From Rhodospirillales bacterium (GTDB taxonomy: Bacteria; Pseudomonadota; Alphaproteobacteria; Rhodospirillales; Casp-alpha2), in NCBI GenBank assembly GCA_013203595.1, contig JABMNT010000032.1, forward strand, positions 1 through 64,000: a stretch of DNA of 64,000 nucleotides, read 5' to 3'. This document shows positions 25,327-34,008 of this stretch, piece after piece; position 1 is the stretch's first letter; every line of letters starts with the position of its first letter. The notes below the pieces were generated by a model that was not told the origin of the DNA, made no database searches, and was given only the letters and a program-made list of their open reading frames with translations. A program made the translations under genes and the position numbers.

Positions 25327-26919
25327 ATGCAGCAAACAGTTCGGTCCTACCGGGGAATGGTTACCGCCCCCCATCATCTGGCGGCGCAGGCCGGCCTCAG
25401 GGTATTGCGCGAAGGAGGCAACGCCGTCGAAGCCATGATTGCCGCAGCCAGCACCATCGCCGTTGTCTATCCGCATATGAACGGACTGGGCGGAGATAAT
25501 TTCTGGCTAATCCACACTCCCGACAAAAAAGTGATCGGCATCGATGCCTGTGGCGGTGCCGCCGGCCTGGCGAGCATCGATTTTTACAGAGACCAGGGCC
25601 TCGATGCGATCCCGTCGCGTGGCCCGCTGGCGGCTTTGACGGTCGGCGGTGCGGTATCCGGATGGCAGGCCGCATATGCCTACAGCAGTCAAAAACTGGG
25701 TGGACGTATGCCCCTGTCGCGGTTGCTGGAAGATGCCATTTTCTACGCCCGCGACGGCATCGCGGTGACCGCCACCCAGGCCGGCAATACAGCAGGTAAA
25801 CAGGCCGAACTGGCCGCGGCACCCGGCTTTGGAAAACTGTTTCTGAACGGTGATGAACCGCCCCGGGAAGCCAGCCGGTTCACCAACAGTCGCCTGTCCG
25901 CCACCCTGGACATGCTGAGGAAAACCGGACTCGATGACTTTTACCGGGGCGATCTGGCGCGCTCCCTTGCCGCCGATCTGGAAGATGCCGGAACTCCGCT
26001 GCGATTAGCCGATCTGGAACGCCACAAGGCATTGATGGTAACCCCGCTCGAGGTCAACGTCGCCGGCCACCGGGTCTTTAACATGCCGCCGCCAACCCAG
26101 GGCCTGGCGTCTCTGATTCTGCTTGGCGTCTACGCCCGCCTTGGCGTCCGCCAGGCTGACGATTTTGACTTTGTCCATAACCTGGTGGAAGCCACCAAAC
26201 GGGCCTTCCGGGTGCGCGACCGGTTCGTTACGGACCCGGCCTATATGACCGTTGATCCCGCCTCCTTTCTGGCTGATGCCAGACTGGACGCCATGGCCGC
26301 GGATATTGACCCGGCAACGGCCCTGCCATGGCCGGATCCTTCGGCAAAGGGCGATACCGTCTGGTTGGGCGCGGTCGATGGCGAAGGCCGGGCCGTCAGT
26401 TTCATCCAGAGCCTGTATTGGGAGTTTGGTTCGGGTACGGTTTTGAACGGTTCCGGGATCGTCTGGCAAAACCGCGGCACCAGTTTCAGCCTGGATGCGG
26501 GCCATCACAATGCATTGGCGCCGCATCGTCGGCCGTTCCATACCATTCAACCGGCGCTCGCCCACCTGTCTGATGGCCGGGTCATGCCCTATGGAACCAT
26601 GGGCGGCGAAGGCCAGCCGCAAACCCAGGCCATGCTGTTTGCCCGCCATGTCCTGCACGGGCAAAGCCTGCAGCAGGCGGTCACCGCGCCGCGCTGGTTG
26701 CTGGGTCGCACCTGGGGCAGCGCGGCCACCAACCTGCGCATGGAAAGCCGCTTCGATGCAGCGGTCTATAAGGCGCTCGTCAAAGCCGGTCATGATGTCG
26801 AGGTGATTGGCGAATTCGACGAAGTGATGGGCCATGCCGGGGCCATTGTCCGCCATCCGGACGGCCTGCTGGAAGGCGCCAATGACCCCCGCAGTGACGG
26901 TCAGGCGAACGGCTTTTGA
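25327..26919 (+). CDS. Gamma-glutamyltransferase-fold amidase, probable oxamate amidohydrolase (HpxW-like)
   Basis: 530 aa Ntn-hydrolase precursor. The N-terminal MVTAPHHLAAQAGLRVLREGGNAVEA is typical of GGT relatives. The expected autocleavage and nucleophile Thr is Thr344 in KGDTVWLGAVD. C-terminal GTMGGEGQPQTQ matches the family. There is no signal peptide, so it should be cytoplasmic, unlike periplasmic GGT. As last gene after the oxamic transcarbamylase genes, oxamate hydrolysis to oxalate and ammonia (the HpxW reaction of Klebsiella) is the best role. A cephalosporin-acylase-like or GGT role is less likely. Confidence 0.75.
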   Translation: MQQTVRSYRGMVTAPHHLAAQAGLRVLREGGNAVEAMIAAASTIAVVYPHMNGLGGDNFWLIHTPDKKVIGIDACGGAAGLASIDFYRDQGLDAIPSRGPLAALTVGGAVSGWQAAYAYSSQKLGGRMPLSRLLEDAIFYARDGIAVTATQAGNTAGKQAELAAAPGFGKLFLNGDEPPREASRFTNSRLSATLDMLRKTGLDDFYRGDLARSLAADLEDAGTPLRLADLERHKALMVTPLEVNVAGHRVFNMPPPTQGLASLILLGVYARLGVRQADDFDFVHNLVEATKRAFRVRDRFVTDPAYMTVDPASFLADARLDAMAADIDPATALPWPDPSAKGDTVWLGAVDGEGRAVSFIQSLYWEFGSGTVLNGSGIVWQNRGTSFSLDAGHHNALAPHRRPFHTIQPALAHLSDGRVMPYGTMGGEGQPQTQAMLFARHVLHGQSLQQAVTAPRWLLGRTWGSAATNLRMESRFDAAVYKALVKAGHDVEVIGEFDEVMGHAGAIVRHPDGLLEGANDPRSDGQANGF

Positions 26920-26954
26920 TTTTGGTTTTTTGTTAAATATCAATTGTTTAAGGC

Positions 26955-26983
26955 TTAACAAAGCGGCCAGCGCCCGCTATAGT
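26955..26983 (+). promoter_or_regulatory. Sigma-70-type promoter for the first sulfatase
   Basis: TTAACA at 26955-26960 and TATAGT at 26978-26983 are separated by 17 bp, 39 bp before the sulfatase ATG. The -35 box overlaps the right arm of an inverted repeat TTGTTAA (26930-26936) / TTAACAA (26955-26961), so a repressor site could overlap it. Confidence 0.6.
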
Positions 26984-27022
26984 GGGGCAACAGAGACTTC
27001 ATCCGGATAGCAGGGAATTTTC

Positions 27023-28507
27023 ATGGCCGACCGCCCCAATATATTGTTCATCATGTCTGATCAGCATGCGCCACGGGTTACCGGTTGTTATGGCGATAAA
27101 ATCGTGCGCACCCCCAATCTCGATGGCCTGGCGGCCCGTGGTGTGATCTTTGAAAATGCCTACACCCCGTCGCCGCTTTGCGTGCCGGCGCGAATGTCCC
27201 TGCTGTCGGGTCGCTATCCCTCATCTCAGCATTGCTGGACCAACAGCGACCCGCTGGACAGCGATATCCCGACCACCGCCCACGCCCTCGGCGCCGGAGG
27301 CTATCGCCCGAACCTGATTGGCCGCCTGCATTCCATCGGCCCCGATCAGATGCATGGTTATGCGGAACGACAGGTCGGCGATCATTCGACCAACTGGGTT
27401 GGCGGCATTGCCCATTCCCTGGGTGTGCTGGCAAAAACCGAAGGCCCGTTCCGGGTCAGTCTGGAACGGTCCGGGGCCGGACAAAGCGCCTATGAAGTGC
27501 ATGATCGCGATGTCACGGCGGATGCCCTGAAAGCCCTGGAGCAACTGGCTGAAGCGCGCAAGGGCGGCGACAGCGAGCCGTTCAGCCTCAACATCGGCTA
27601 TATGCTGCCACACCAGCCCTATGTGGCAAACAAGGAACTGGTCGCCTACTATCTGGACAAGATCGCCGAGCCGACCTACGACAAACCGGCACCAGGCACC
27701 GACCACCCCTATATGAAATGGTGGCGTGAAATGACCGGCATTGATACGGACATCAATCCGCTGGAGGTGCGCCGGGCGCGGGCCGCCTATTACGCCCTGA
27801 CCGAGACCTTCGATACCATGGTCGGCCAGGTGCTGGCAAAATTGCAGGAACTGGGTTTGGCGGAAAACACCCTGATCGTCTACACGTCCGATCATGGCGA
27901 TCAGATCGGCGAACGGGGCCTGTGGTGGAAACAGACTTTTTATGATGATTCCTGCAAGGTGCCAATGATCCTGTCCTGGCCCGGAGTCTTCCCCGAGGGC
28001 CAGCGCCGCAAGCAAATTGTTAATCTGATCGATCTGGCGGCAACCGTACTCGACGCCGCAAATGCGCCGGCCCTGCCGAACATCGATGGCCGCAGTTTTC
28101 TTCCTGTCATCCATAATGCCAGCGCCCCCTGGCTCGATGAAACCTATTCCGAATATTGCACCGACGGCATGGCCGCCTGGGCCCAGGGGATCCCGACCCA
28201 GCAACGCATGATCCGTGCCGGCAAATGGAAGCTGAACTATTATCACGGCCATCCGCCGCAAATGTTTGATCTGGAAACCGACCCCGGTGAAATCAACGAT
28301 CTGGGTCTGGATCCGGACAAAACCGATATCCGCGACCACCTGCAGGCAAAAGTCCTGACCCATTGGGACCCGGAAGCAATCAAGGCGACCATGGCCGACC
28401 GCCGGGCCCGCAAGGAATTGCTCGGCAAATGGAGTCAGGCCATCAAGCCCCAGGACACCTATCGCTGGCAGTTTAAAATGGAAGACAATTGGCTGGACAA
28501 CAGCTAG
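27023..28507 (+). CDS. Sulfatase (formylglycine type)
   Basis: 494 aa S1-family sulfatase. ILFIMSDQHAP holds the first metal Asp; Cys53 in CVPAR is the residue oxidised to formylglycine; VYTSDHGDQIGERG gives the C-terminal metal residues. There is no signal peptide, so it is cytoplasmic and acts on an imported sulfate ester. The next gene is an MFS pump. No sulfatase-maturing enzyme lies in the window. Specific substrate unknown; choline-sulfatase-like enzymes share this architecture. Confidence 0.9.
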   Translation: MADRPNILFIMSDQHAPRVTGCYGDKIVRTPNLDGLAARGVIFENAYTPSPLCVPARMSLLSGRYPSSQHCWTNSDPLDSDIPTTAHALGAGGYRPNLIGRLHSIGPDQMHGYAERQVGDHSTNWVGGIAHSLGVLAKTEGPFRVSLERSGAGQSAYEVHDRDVTADALKALEQLAEARKGGDSEPFSLNIGYMLPHQPYVANKELVAYYLDKIAEPTYDKPAPGTDHPYMKWWREMTGIDTDINPLEVRRARAAYYALTETFDTMVGQVLAKLQELGLAENTLIVYTSDHGDQIGERGLWWKQTFYDDSCKVPMILSWPGVFPEGQRRKQIVNLIDLAATVLDAANAPALPNIDGRSFLPVIHNASAPWLDETYSEYCTDGMAAWAQGIPTQQRMIRAGKWKLNYYHGHPPQMFDLETDPGEINDLGLDPDKTDIRDHLQAKVLTHWDPEAIKATMADRRARKELLGKWSQAIKPQDTYRWQFKMEDNWLDNS

Positions 28508-28509
28508 TG

Positions 28510-28539
28510 CCTTTCCTGTTGATATGGAAACAGGAAAGG
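28510..28539. repeat. 11-bp inverted repeat after the sulfatase gene
   Basis: CCTTTCCTGTT (28510-28520) and AACAGGAAAGG (28529-28539) form a perfect stem with an 8-base loop. It starts 3 bp after the sulfatase stop. No T-run follows, so it may stabilise the mRNA 3' end or act as an operator rather than a strong terminator. The right arm, AGGAAAGG, lies 19 bp before the MFS ATG. Confidence 0.6.
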
Positions 28540-28557
28540 AACTAGCCAGTTCGACCG

Positions 28558-30114
28558 ATGACAAACCCGTCTGCCCGATCGCTCACCCCTGCTCAGGAAA
28601 AAGCCGTCCTGATCGCCACCGCCCTTGCCAGCGGCATGGGGTTTGCCGATATGCTGGCCGTCAACACGGCGTTGCCGGTGATCCAGAGCGAGTTGCATTT
28701 GAGCGCGGCGGATGCTCTTTGGATCGCCGAAATTTATCTGCTGTTTGTGGCATCGCTGATGATGATGGGTGGTGCACTGGGTGACCGTTTCGGGCGGCGG
28801 CGCATCCTTCACTATGGAATCCTGGCCTTTGCCGCCGCTTCGCTTTTCTGCGCCGCATCCGGCTCCAGTACCCTGCTTATTTTTGGCCGTGCCGCACAGG
28901 GGCTGGCGGCGGCTCTGATCCTGCCGTCGAGCCTTGCCCTGCTGAACGCCTGTTTCCCGCCCGAACGCCGGGGCCGGGCAATCGGCTCGTGGACGGCAAT
29001 CAGCTCGATGATGATCCCTCTGGGCCCACTGGCCGGAGGGGCGGCTGTTGATTTTCTGTCGTGGCACTGGATATTCCTGATTAATCTGCCGCTCTGTGCG
29101 GTCGCACTCGGGTTTCTGCGGGCTGTGCCCCGGCCCCCCTATGCGCCGCAAACCAAAGCTCCTTTGGATATCGCCGGCATGATCGGCATCACCGGCGGCC
29201 TGGGTGCGCTGGTATTTGGACTGGTGGAAGGCACCCGCCTGGGGTTTTCCGATCATCTTGTTGTCGGCGCGTTGATTGCCAGCGCCATCCTGCTGCCGCT
29301 GACGGTTTTGATCGAGGCAAAATCGGCAACCGCCATGGTCCCGGTCTGGATGTTCCGGCAACGCACCTTCCTGCTGGTAAATCTGCAGACGTTTCTGTTT
29401 TTTGCCGGCTTTCAGGGCACCATGTTTTTACTGCCGTTTTTCCATATCCAGGTTTTTGGCTTTACCGCCCTCGAGGCCGGCGCCGCTGGTCTGCCCATAC
29501 CCATCGCCATCATTCTTCTGTCGCGGCCGGTCGGCCGCCTGATGGACCTGCGCGGCCCCGGGCCGCTTCTGGCGACCGCTCCCTTTGTGGTTGGCGCCGG
29601 GTTACTGCTGCTGTCTCAGGTCCCTGCCCAGGGGGATTATCTGCATCATATCCTGCCGGCCGTGGTCCTCATCGCCATCGGTCTGGGGCTGTTTATTGCA
29701 CCGGTGACGACGGTTGCCCTGAATGCCGCCGGCGATGCCCGCAGCGGTCTGGCATCGGCAGTCAATAATACGGTTGCCCGGGTTGCCGGACTGGTATCTG
29801 TGGCCGTGATGGGGGTGATCCTGACCACCGGCTATGGCCGCCACCTGCCTGGGGAACTGGGCCCCGTCGGCCTTACCCGCGCGCAGCTTTCAACCATTGC
29901 CGAGCAGGTCCAGCAATTGGCCACATTGCAGCCGCCACCGGCGCTGACCGGCGCGCAGCTGCAGCTCTTCCATGGCGCTGTTGCAGAAGCTTTCACCAGG
30001 GGCTTTGCCAGCGCCGTGACCACAGCAGCCGGGCTTATGCTGCTGGCCGGGGTGATCGGTTTTCTGGGATTGCGTAAAGTGGCCAGCGTTCCTAAAATCG
30101 ATAACACCGACTAA
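28558..30114 (+). CDS. MFS transporter, DHA2-type (14-helix) drug efflux family
   Basis: 518 aa, strongly hydrophobic with about 14 helices. Motif A-like GGALGDRFGRRRIL follows helix 2 and an antiporter motif region includes GPLAGGAAVDFLSWHWIFLINLP, typical of DHA2 (EmrB/QacA). The family exports drugs or metabolites by proton antiport. Between a sulfatase and a 2-hydroxyacid dehydrogenase it might export a pathway product. Start at ATG 28558. Confidence 0.9.
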   Translation: MTNPSARSLTPAQEKAVLIATALASGMGFADMLAVNTALPVIQSELHLSAADALWIAEIYLLFVASLMMMGGALGDRFGRRRILHYGILAFAAASLFCAASGSSTLLIFGRAAQGLAAALILPSSLALLNACFPPERRGRAIGSWTAISSMMIPLGPLAGGAAVDFLSWHWIFLINLPLCAVALGFLRAVPRPPYAPQTKAPLDIAGMIGITGGLGALVFGLVEGTRLGFSDHLVVGALIASAILLPLTVLIEAKSATAMVPVWMFRQRTFLLVNLQTFLFFAGFQGTMFLLPFFHIQVFGFTALEAGAAGLPIPIAIILLSRPVGRLMDLRGPGPLLATAPFVVGAGLLLLSQVPAQGDYLHHILPAVVLIAIGLGLFIAPVTTVALNAAGDARSGLASAVNNTVARVAGLVSVAVMGVILTTGYGRHLPGELGPVGLTRAQLSTIAEQVQQLATLQPPPALTGAQLQLFHGAVAEAFTRGFASAVTTAAGLMLLAGVIGFLGLRKVASVPKIDNTD

Positions 30115-30133
30115 GTGCAACACCACGATTTTC

Positions 30134-30157
30134 ACCGGTTCCCATGAGCGAACCGGT
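30134..30157. repeat. 8-bp inverted repeat between the MFS and dehydrogenase genes
   Basis: ACCGGTTC (30134-30141) and GAACCGGT (30150-30157) form a stem with an 8-base loop. It lies 20 bp after the MFS stop and 27 bp before the dehydrogenase ATG. No T-run. Role unclear: intercistronic hairpin or operator. Confidence 0.5.
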
Positions 30158-30183
30158 TGACCAATCGTCACCGGGGGAAAACA

Positions 30184-31173
30184 ATGACTGTTCGCGTCGC
30201 CATGTACGAAAAATCCCTGGCCCATATCGGCCCGCGCCTGGACGCCCTGGCGCTGGATATTTCGCTGATCTCAATCGACAGGGACGGCCGGTTTCTGGAT
30301 GATGGCCAATCGGTTTCTGCCAATGATCTCGACATCGACTACCTGTGGCTCAGTTCCCACTTCAAGGCGGACGGCGTCCAGGAAACGGTATTCGACGCGG
30401 TCCTTGCCTGCAAATCAATTGGCCTGCTGCAAACCTTCAACGCCGGTCTTGATCATCCCTTTTACAAAAAGATATCCGACAAGGGCACACGCATTTGCAA
30501 CAGCAGCGCGCAGGCGGTCGCCATCTCCGAGTATGTGATGGCCCAGGTGCTCAGCGTTTTTCACCCGATTGAACGCCAGCGTGCCCTGCAGGCCAAAACC
30601 CAATGGCAGACCACACCCTTTCGCGAACTGTCGCGCAGCAACTGGCTGGTGATCGGGTTTGGCCCGATTGGTCAGGAAATCTGCAAACGGGTCAAACCCT
30701 TCGGCGCCGACATCTCGGTTATCCGCCGCACCCCGGCCGCCACTGACCTGGCCGACCGGGTCGGCACCATGGATGATTTGGACGCTTACCTGGCGAAAGC
30801 CGATATTGTTGTGCTCGCCTGCCCGCTTAACGCCACCACCCGTGGCTTTGCCGATGCCGGTTTTTTCGGCGGCGTGAAGCAAGATGCAATTCTGGTAAAT
30901 ATCGCCCGCGGTGGCCTGATCGAGGACCGGGCAATGCTGGCCGCCCTTGATGACGGAAAGCTGGCGACGGCGATCCTTGATGTTTTCCACACAGAACCGC
31001 TGCCCGCTGACGACCCTTTGTGGGCGCATCCGAAAGTACGCTTGACCTGCCACACCTCATTTTCCGGAGAAGGCGTGCAGGACCGCTGGGACCTGTTGTT
31101 CCTCGATAACATCGCGCGGTTCGTAAACGGCGAGACGCTGCTCTACGAAGTCAGGCCCGGCGACATCTCCTAA
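30184..31173 (+). CDS. D-isomer 2-hydroxyacid dehydrogenase family protein
   Basis: 329 aa from ATG 30184 with GGGGG upstream. NAD-binding motif appears as VIGFGPIGQEICKRVKPFG near residue 157. Catalytic-type elements are NIARGGLIED (Arg), TEPLPADDPLW (Glu) and HTSFSGEG (His). This is the glyoxylate/hydroxypyruvate reductase branch. Likely reduces a 2-oxo acid from sugar-acid breakdown; substrate not readable. Confidence 0.85.
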   Translation: MTVRVAMYEKSLAHIGPRLDALALDISLISIDRDGRFLDDGQSVSANDLDIDYLWLSSHFKADGVQETVFDAVLACKSIGLLQTFNAGLDHPFYKKISDKGTRICNSSAQAVAISEYVMAQVLSVFHPIERQRALQAKTQWQTTPFRELSRSNWLVIGFGPIGQEICKRVKPFGADISVIRRTPAATDLADRVGTMDDLDAYLAKADIVVLACPLNATTRGFADAGFFGGVKQDAILVNIARGGLIEDRAMLAALDDGKLATAILDVFHTEPLPADDPLWAHPKVRLTCHTSFSGEGVQDRWDLLFLDNIARFVNGETLLYEVRPGDIS

Positions 31174-31202
31174 GCGTCAACAGCGCCTGATCTCAAAACC
31201 CG

Positions 31203-32633
31203 TCAGCGGTGTTCGCGGGCAATGTCGCGGGTATGGTGCTGGCTGGCCATGCGCCATTCCAGCAAATGATCCAGCATCCGGCGTTTGACAGTTTGCGCAG
31301 ACGGATCGTCCCATTTGTTGTCAACTTCGCCGGGATCCGCCTTCAGATTAAACAGCTGGCCGAAATCCTCGCCCAGAAAATGCACCAGTTTCCAGTCCTG
31401 CGATCGCACCATGGTCATGAACTCGGTATCCTGCAGGATGCCGTCGCGTGACTGTTCGCAATAAACATAATCCCGGTCCTGCCAGTCCCGGCCCTCGAGC
31501 GCCGCCTGCGCCGATTTGGCCTCGAATATTTCCGGCGTGTCGATGCCGCCGTAAGTGAGCAGCGCCGGCACGATATCCATCTGCTGCATAAGCGCATCGA
31601 CGCGATGGCCCTGCTTGACCCGGCCCGGCGACCAGACAATCATCGGCACCCGGGTGACCTGCTCATACATGGTCCACTTCTGACTATGGCCATGATCACC
31701 CAGGCAATCCCCGTGATCGGCAGTAAAGACAACAATGCTGTTGTCCAGATAGCCCTTGCGATCAAGTGCCTCGATCAGCTCGCCGACTTTTCGATCAATC
31801 ATGGTGACGTTGGCCAGATAATAGGCGCGCTGTTTGAAGCGGGCGTCGGCGGAAGGCTCGAGCTGATGAACAACACTGTCATGATCAACCTTGGCATTAT
31901 GAACCCGCATCGATTTGAAAGGCGCTGGCTGGCCATCGAGGTCGCTTTGCAGGACCGGATCAATGGGCAGGTCCCGTGCCATGTAAGCGGCACTGAATTC
32001 AGGTGTCGGGTCGTAGGGTGGATGCGGTCCCGGAAAACCGACCTGCAGGAATAATGGCTCCGTGGTCGGGTAACTGTCGACCCACCAGGCGGCCATGCCA
32101 CCGACAAACATATCGGAATGCATATGCGCCGGCAGTTCCCAGTCGAAAGCGCCGAGACTGTCTTTGTAATCACTGCGGCTGCGGTAGGTTTCGCGCTGCT
32201 GTTTGACCATGCCGTTGGCGGCCAGGGCCCGGTCCCATTCATCGAAGTAATAGCGGCCTTCGAGAAAGCGGTCCTTGTTTTCGACGTTGTAGCGCTCCTT
32301 GAATCCGGCCGGCGTATTCATCGGCCAGGTGTGCATTTTGCCAATATTCACCGTGTGATAGCCAGCATCGCTGAACAGCTCGAGCCAGGAATGGCGCCAC
32401 AGATCGGCATTTTTCAGGATCCCCGTGGTGTGCGGATAGAACCCGGTAAACAGGCTGGCCCGCGATGGCACGCAGGACGCGCCAGCCACGTGGCAATTGG
32501 TAAAATGCGTGCCTTCTTTGACCAGCCGGTCCAGATGCGGCGTGTCCACATGCGAATAGCCCAAGCCGGCTATGGTGTCATAGCGCTGCTGGTCGGTGAT
32601 GATGAAAATGATATTTGGTCTTTTATCGCTCAT
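31203..32633 (-). CDS. Sulfatase (formylglycine type)
   Basis: 476 aa from ATG 32633 (MSDKRPN). Metal and active-site pattern: IIFIITDQQRYD, Cys54 in CVPSR, VFTADHGDCLGDHG and KWTMYEQ. There is no signal peptide. A TTG start 36 nt upstream has no supporting ribosome site. Convergent with the dehydrogenase. A perfect 11-bp inverted repeat 48-75 bp upstream probably regulates it. Substrate unknown; the sequence differs clearly from the other two sulfatases in the window, so three specificities are likely. Confidence 0.9.
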   Translation of the reverse strand: MSDKRPNIIFIITDQQRYDTIAGLGYSHVDTPHLDRLVKEGTHFTNCHVAGASCVPSRASLFTGFYPHTTGILKNADLWRHSWLELFSDAGYHTVNIGKMHTWPMNTPAGFKERYNVENKDRFLEGRYYFDEWDRALAANGMVKQQRETYRSRSDYKDSLGAFDWELPAHMHSDMFVGGMAAWWVDSYPTTEPLFLQVGFPGPHPPYDPTPEFSAAYMARDLPIDPVLQSDLDGQPAPFKSMRVHNAKVDHDSVVHQLEPSADARFKQRAYYLANVTMIDRKVGELIEALDRKGYLDNSIVVFTADHGDCLGDHGHSQKWTMYEQVTRVPMIVWSPGRVKQGHRVDALMQQMDIVPALLTYGGIDTPEIFEAKSAQAALEGRDWQDRDYVYCEQSRDGILQDTEFMTMVRSQDWKLVHFLGEDFGQLFNLKADPGEVDNKWDDPSAQTVKRRMLDHLLEWRMASQHHTRDIAREHR

Positions 32634-32680
32634 GACATGGAGGCCTGACTGACTGGAAGGTGATGACAAGGGATGTCTGT

Positions 32681-32708
32681 AACTAAGAACTCAGTTTAGT
32701 TCTTAGTT
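32681..32708. promoter_or_regulatory. 11-bp inverted repeat upstream of the sulfatase, probable operator
   Basis: AACTAAGAACT (32681-32691) and AGTTCTTAGTT (32698-32708) are perfect arms around a 6-base spacer. It is AT-rich and lies 48-75 bp before the sulfatase start, where a repressor would block the promoter. A run of T/A on both sides also allows a terminator reading, but no gene ends here. Confidence 0.55.
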
Positions 32709-32845
32709 TTAAAACATTTCACCAGCGAAGACAACAGGTTTCCTGACAGGGCCCCGAATATCTCATGGGGCATAAATGGCCATGATTATTGAGTTTTCTT
32801 CATATCGCCCCAGAAAACAGAGTGACAAGCACCGTTATAAAAGGA

Positions 32846-32869
32846 CCCCGCCGCCGGATGGCGGCGGGG
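32846..32869 (-). terminator. Strong terminator of the carbonic anhydrase gene
   Basis: CCCCGCCGCC (32846-32855) and GGCGGCGGGG (32860-32869) form a perfect 10-bp GC stem with a 4-base loop. On the minus strand it is followed by TCCTTTTATAA. It lies about 65 bp after the stop of the delta carbonic anhydrase gene. The rest of 32634-32932 holds only the inverted repeat at 32681 and the sulfatase promoter. Confidence 0.85.
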
Positions 32870-32932
32870 CATGAGCGTTTCAATAATCCATAGATAATAC
32901 AGCGTCCTCACTCAGCGTAATCGTGTGGACCG

Positions 32933-33799
32933 CTATTTTTGAATTTCCGACAACAGGTCAGGGTTCAACACGAGGTTACGGACACCATGCGCATAATGTT
33001 CGTCAAAGGTGTTTCCCTGGAGCCATGCATCAACGGAACCGATGGAGACCTTTGCGACTTGAGGGCGAACACTCCATGTCACCTGGAAGGGTGATCCGAT
33101 TTCGTTATAATCGGGGCCGGTTGTGGAACCCGCATACTGAACTGGTGTTCCGGTATCGGTCGGTATGTGGATTGCCTGATGCAAACCGTTGACGACTTCG
33201 TGGTGCATCAACTTAACAAAGTCACCTGCATTTTCGTCGTTAACCAAAACATAGACCTGGGTTTCAACACGGAGCTGCGGGTTTCCGATGGCCTCGCTGA
33301 GACAGGAATTCAGTGTCGGTCCCGGCTCTACCTTTGCCGTTGTATACACGTAGTGAACCTCGATGGTATCACCGGGTTGCAAATCGCCATGGCTGCTCAT
33401 TCCCACTTTATGGCCGTAGTCTGCCAATTCGGCATTGGACAGCTTGCCATTATATTTGAAACCTGTGCCATAGCCGCGGCCATCCCCGTTGCCGGCATAG
33501 GTGGTAAATTCCCCGCCTTTATGTTCAGCACTTTCATGAAAGTGGATATTACAGAGATTCATCCCTGTGTGGCCGGGCGCAGTTCCAAACGCGCGGCGAT
33601 TGCTACCCGCAACGGCACCAATGTCACGCGGCGATTGGGGGCCAAAGCCCGCACCAGCGGTGTTCTTGGCCAGCATTTGACGTTGCGCTGCGATCACTTC
33701 GTCAGAAACCAGCCTGGGTCCTTCCGATGACGATGTGCACGCGGAAACCAGGGCGAGCGCTGAAACGGTGAAAGCGAGGGTTAAAAATGATTTTTTCAT
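32933..33799 (-). CDS. Delta-class carbonic anhydrase, predicted lipoprotein
   Basis: 288 aa from ATG 33799, preceded by AGGA. Residues 1-20 are a lipoprotein signal ending LVSA before Cys21, so the protein should be membrane-anchored in the periplasm. The motif N-x-H-x-H-x4-H (His86, His88, His93 in NIHFHESAEHKGGEF) matches the zinc site of delta carbonic anhydrases first known from diatoms and also found in bacteria. It would interconvert CO2 and bicarbonate outside the cytoplasm. The longer frame to 33943 lacks a signal and is not used. It is a single-gene unit with its own terminator. Confidence 0.8.
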   Translation of the reverse strand: MKKSFLTLAFTVSALALVSACTSSSEGPRLVSDEVIAAQRQMLAKNTAGAGFGPQSPRDIGAVAGSNRRAFGTAPGHTGMNLCNIHFHESAEHKGGEFTTYAGNGDGRGYGTGFKYNGKLSNAELADYGHKVGMSSHGDLQPGDTIEVHYVYTTAKVEPGPTLNSCLSEAIGNPQLRVETQVYVLVNDENAGDFVKLMHHEVVNGLHQAIHIPTDTGTPVQYAGSTTGPDYNEIGSPFQVTWSVRPQVAKVSIGSVDAWLQGNTFDEHYAHGVRNLVLNPDLLSEIQK

Positions 33800-34008
33800 A
33801 AGAAATCCTATGTCGGTTTCAATGCGATCCTGTGCCCATCCTGGCGAACCTGCGCAAAAAGTCAGACGCGCGCAGGTCTCGACCAAATGACACACCTTAT
33901 AATAATGTGTTTTTGATACAAAACAACTGAAAGAGGCAGGCAATGGGTCTGGGGGAGACTCCCTTAATGCCCGCTTTCAAGACACACCCCGATGAGCCGG
34001 CAACCGAC

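Noticed and set aside
27221-28564. 447-codon minus-strand frame opposite the first sulfatase
   Set aside because: The sulfatase motifs are on the plus strand; the minus frame has no family features and overlaps the gene almost entirely.
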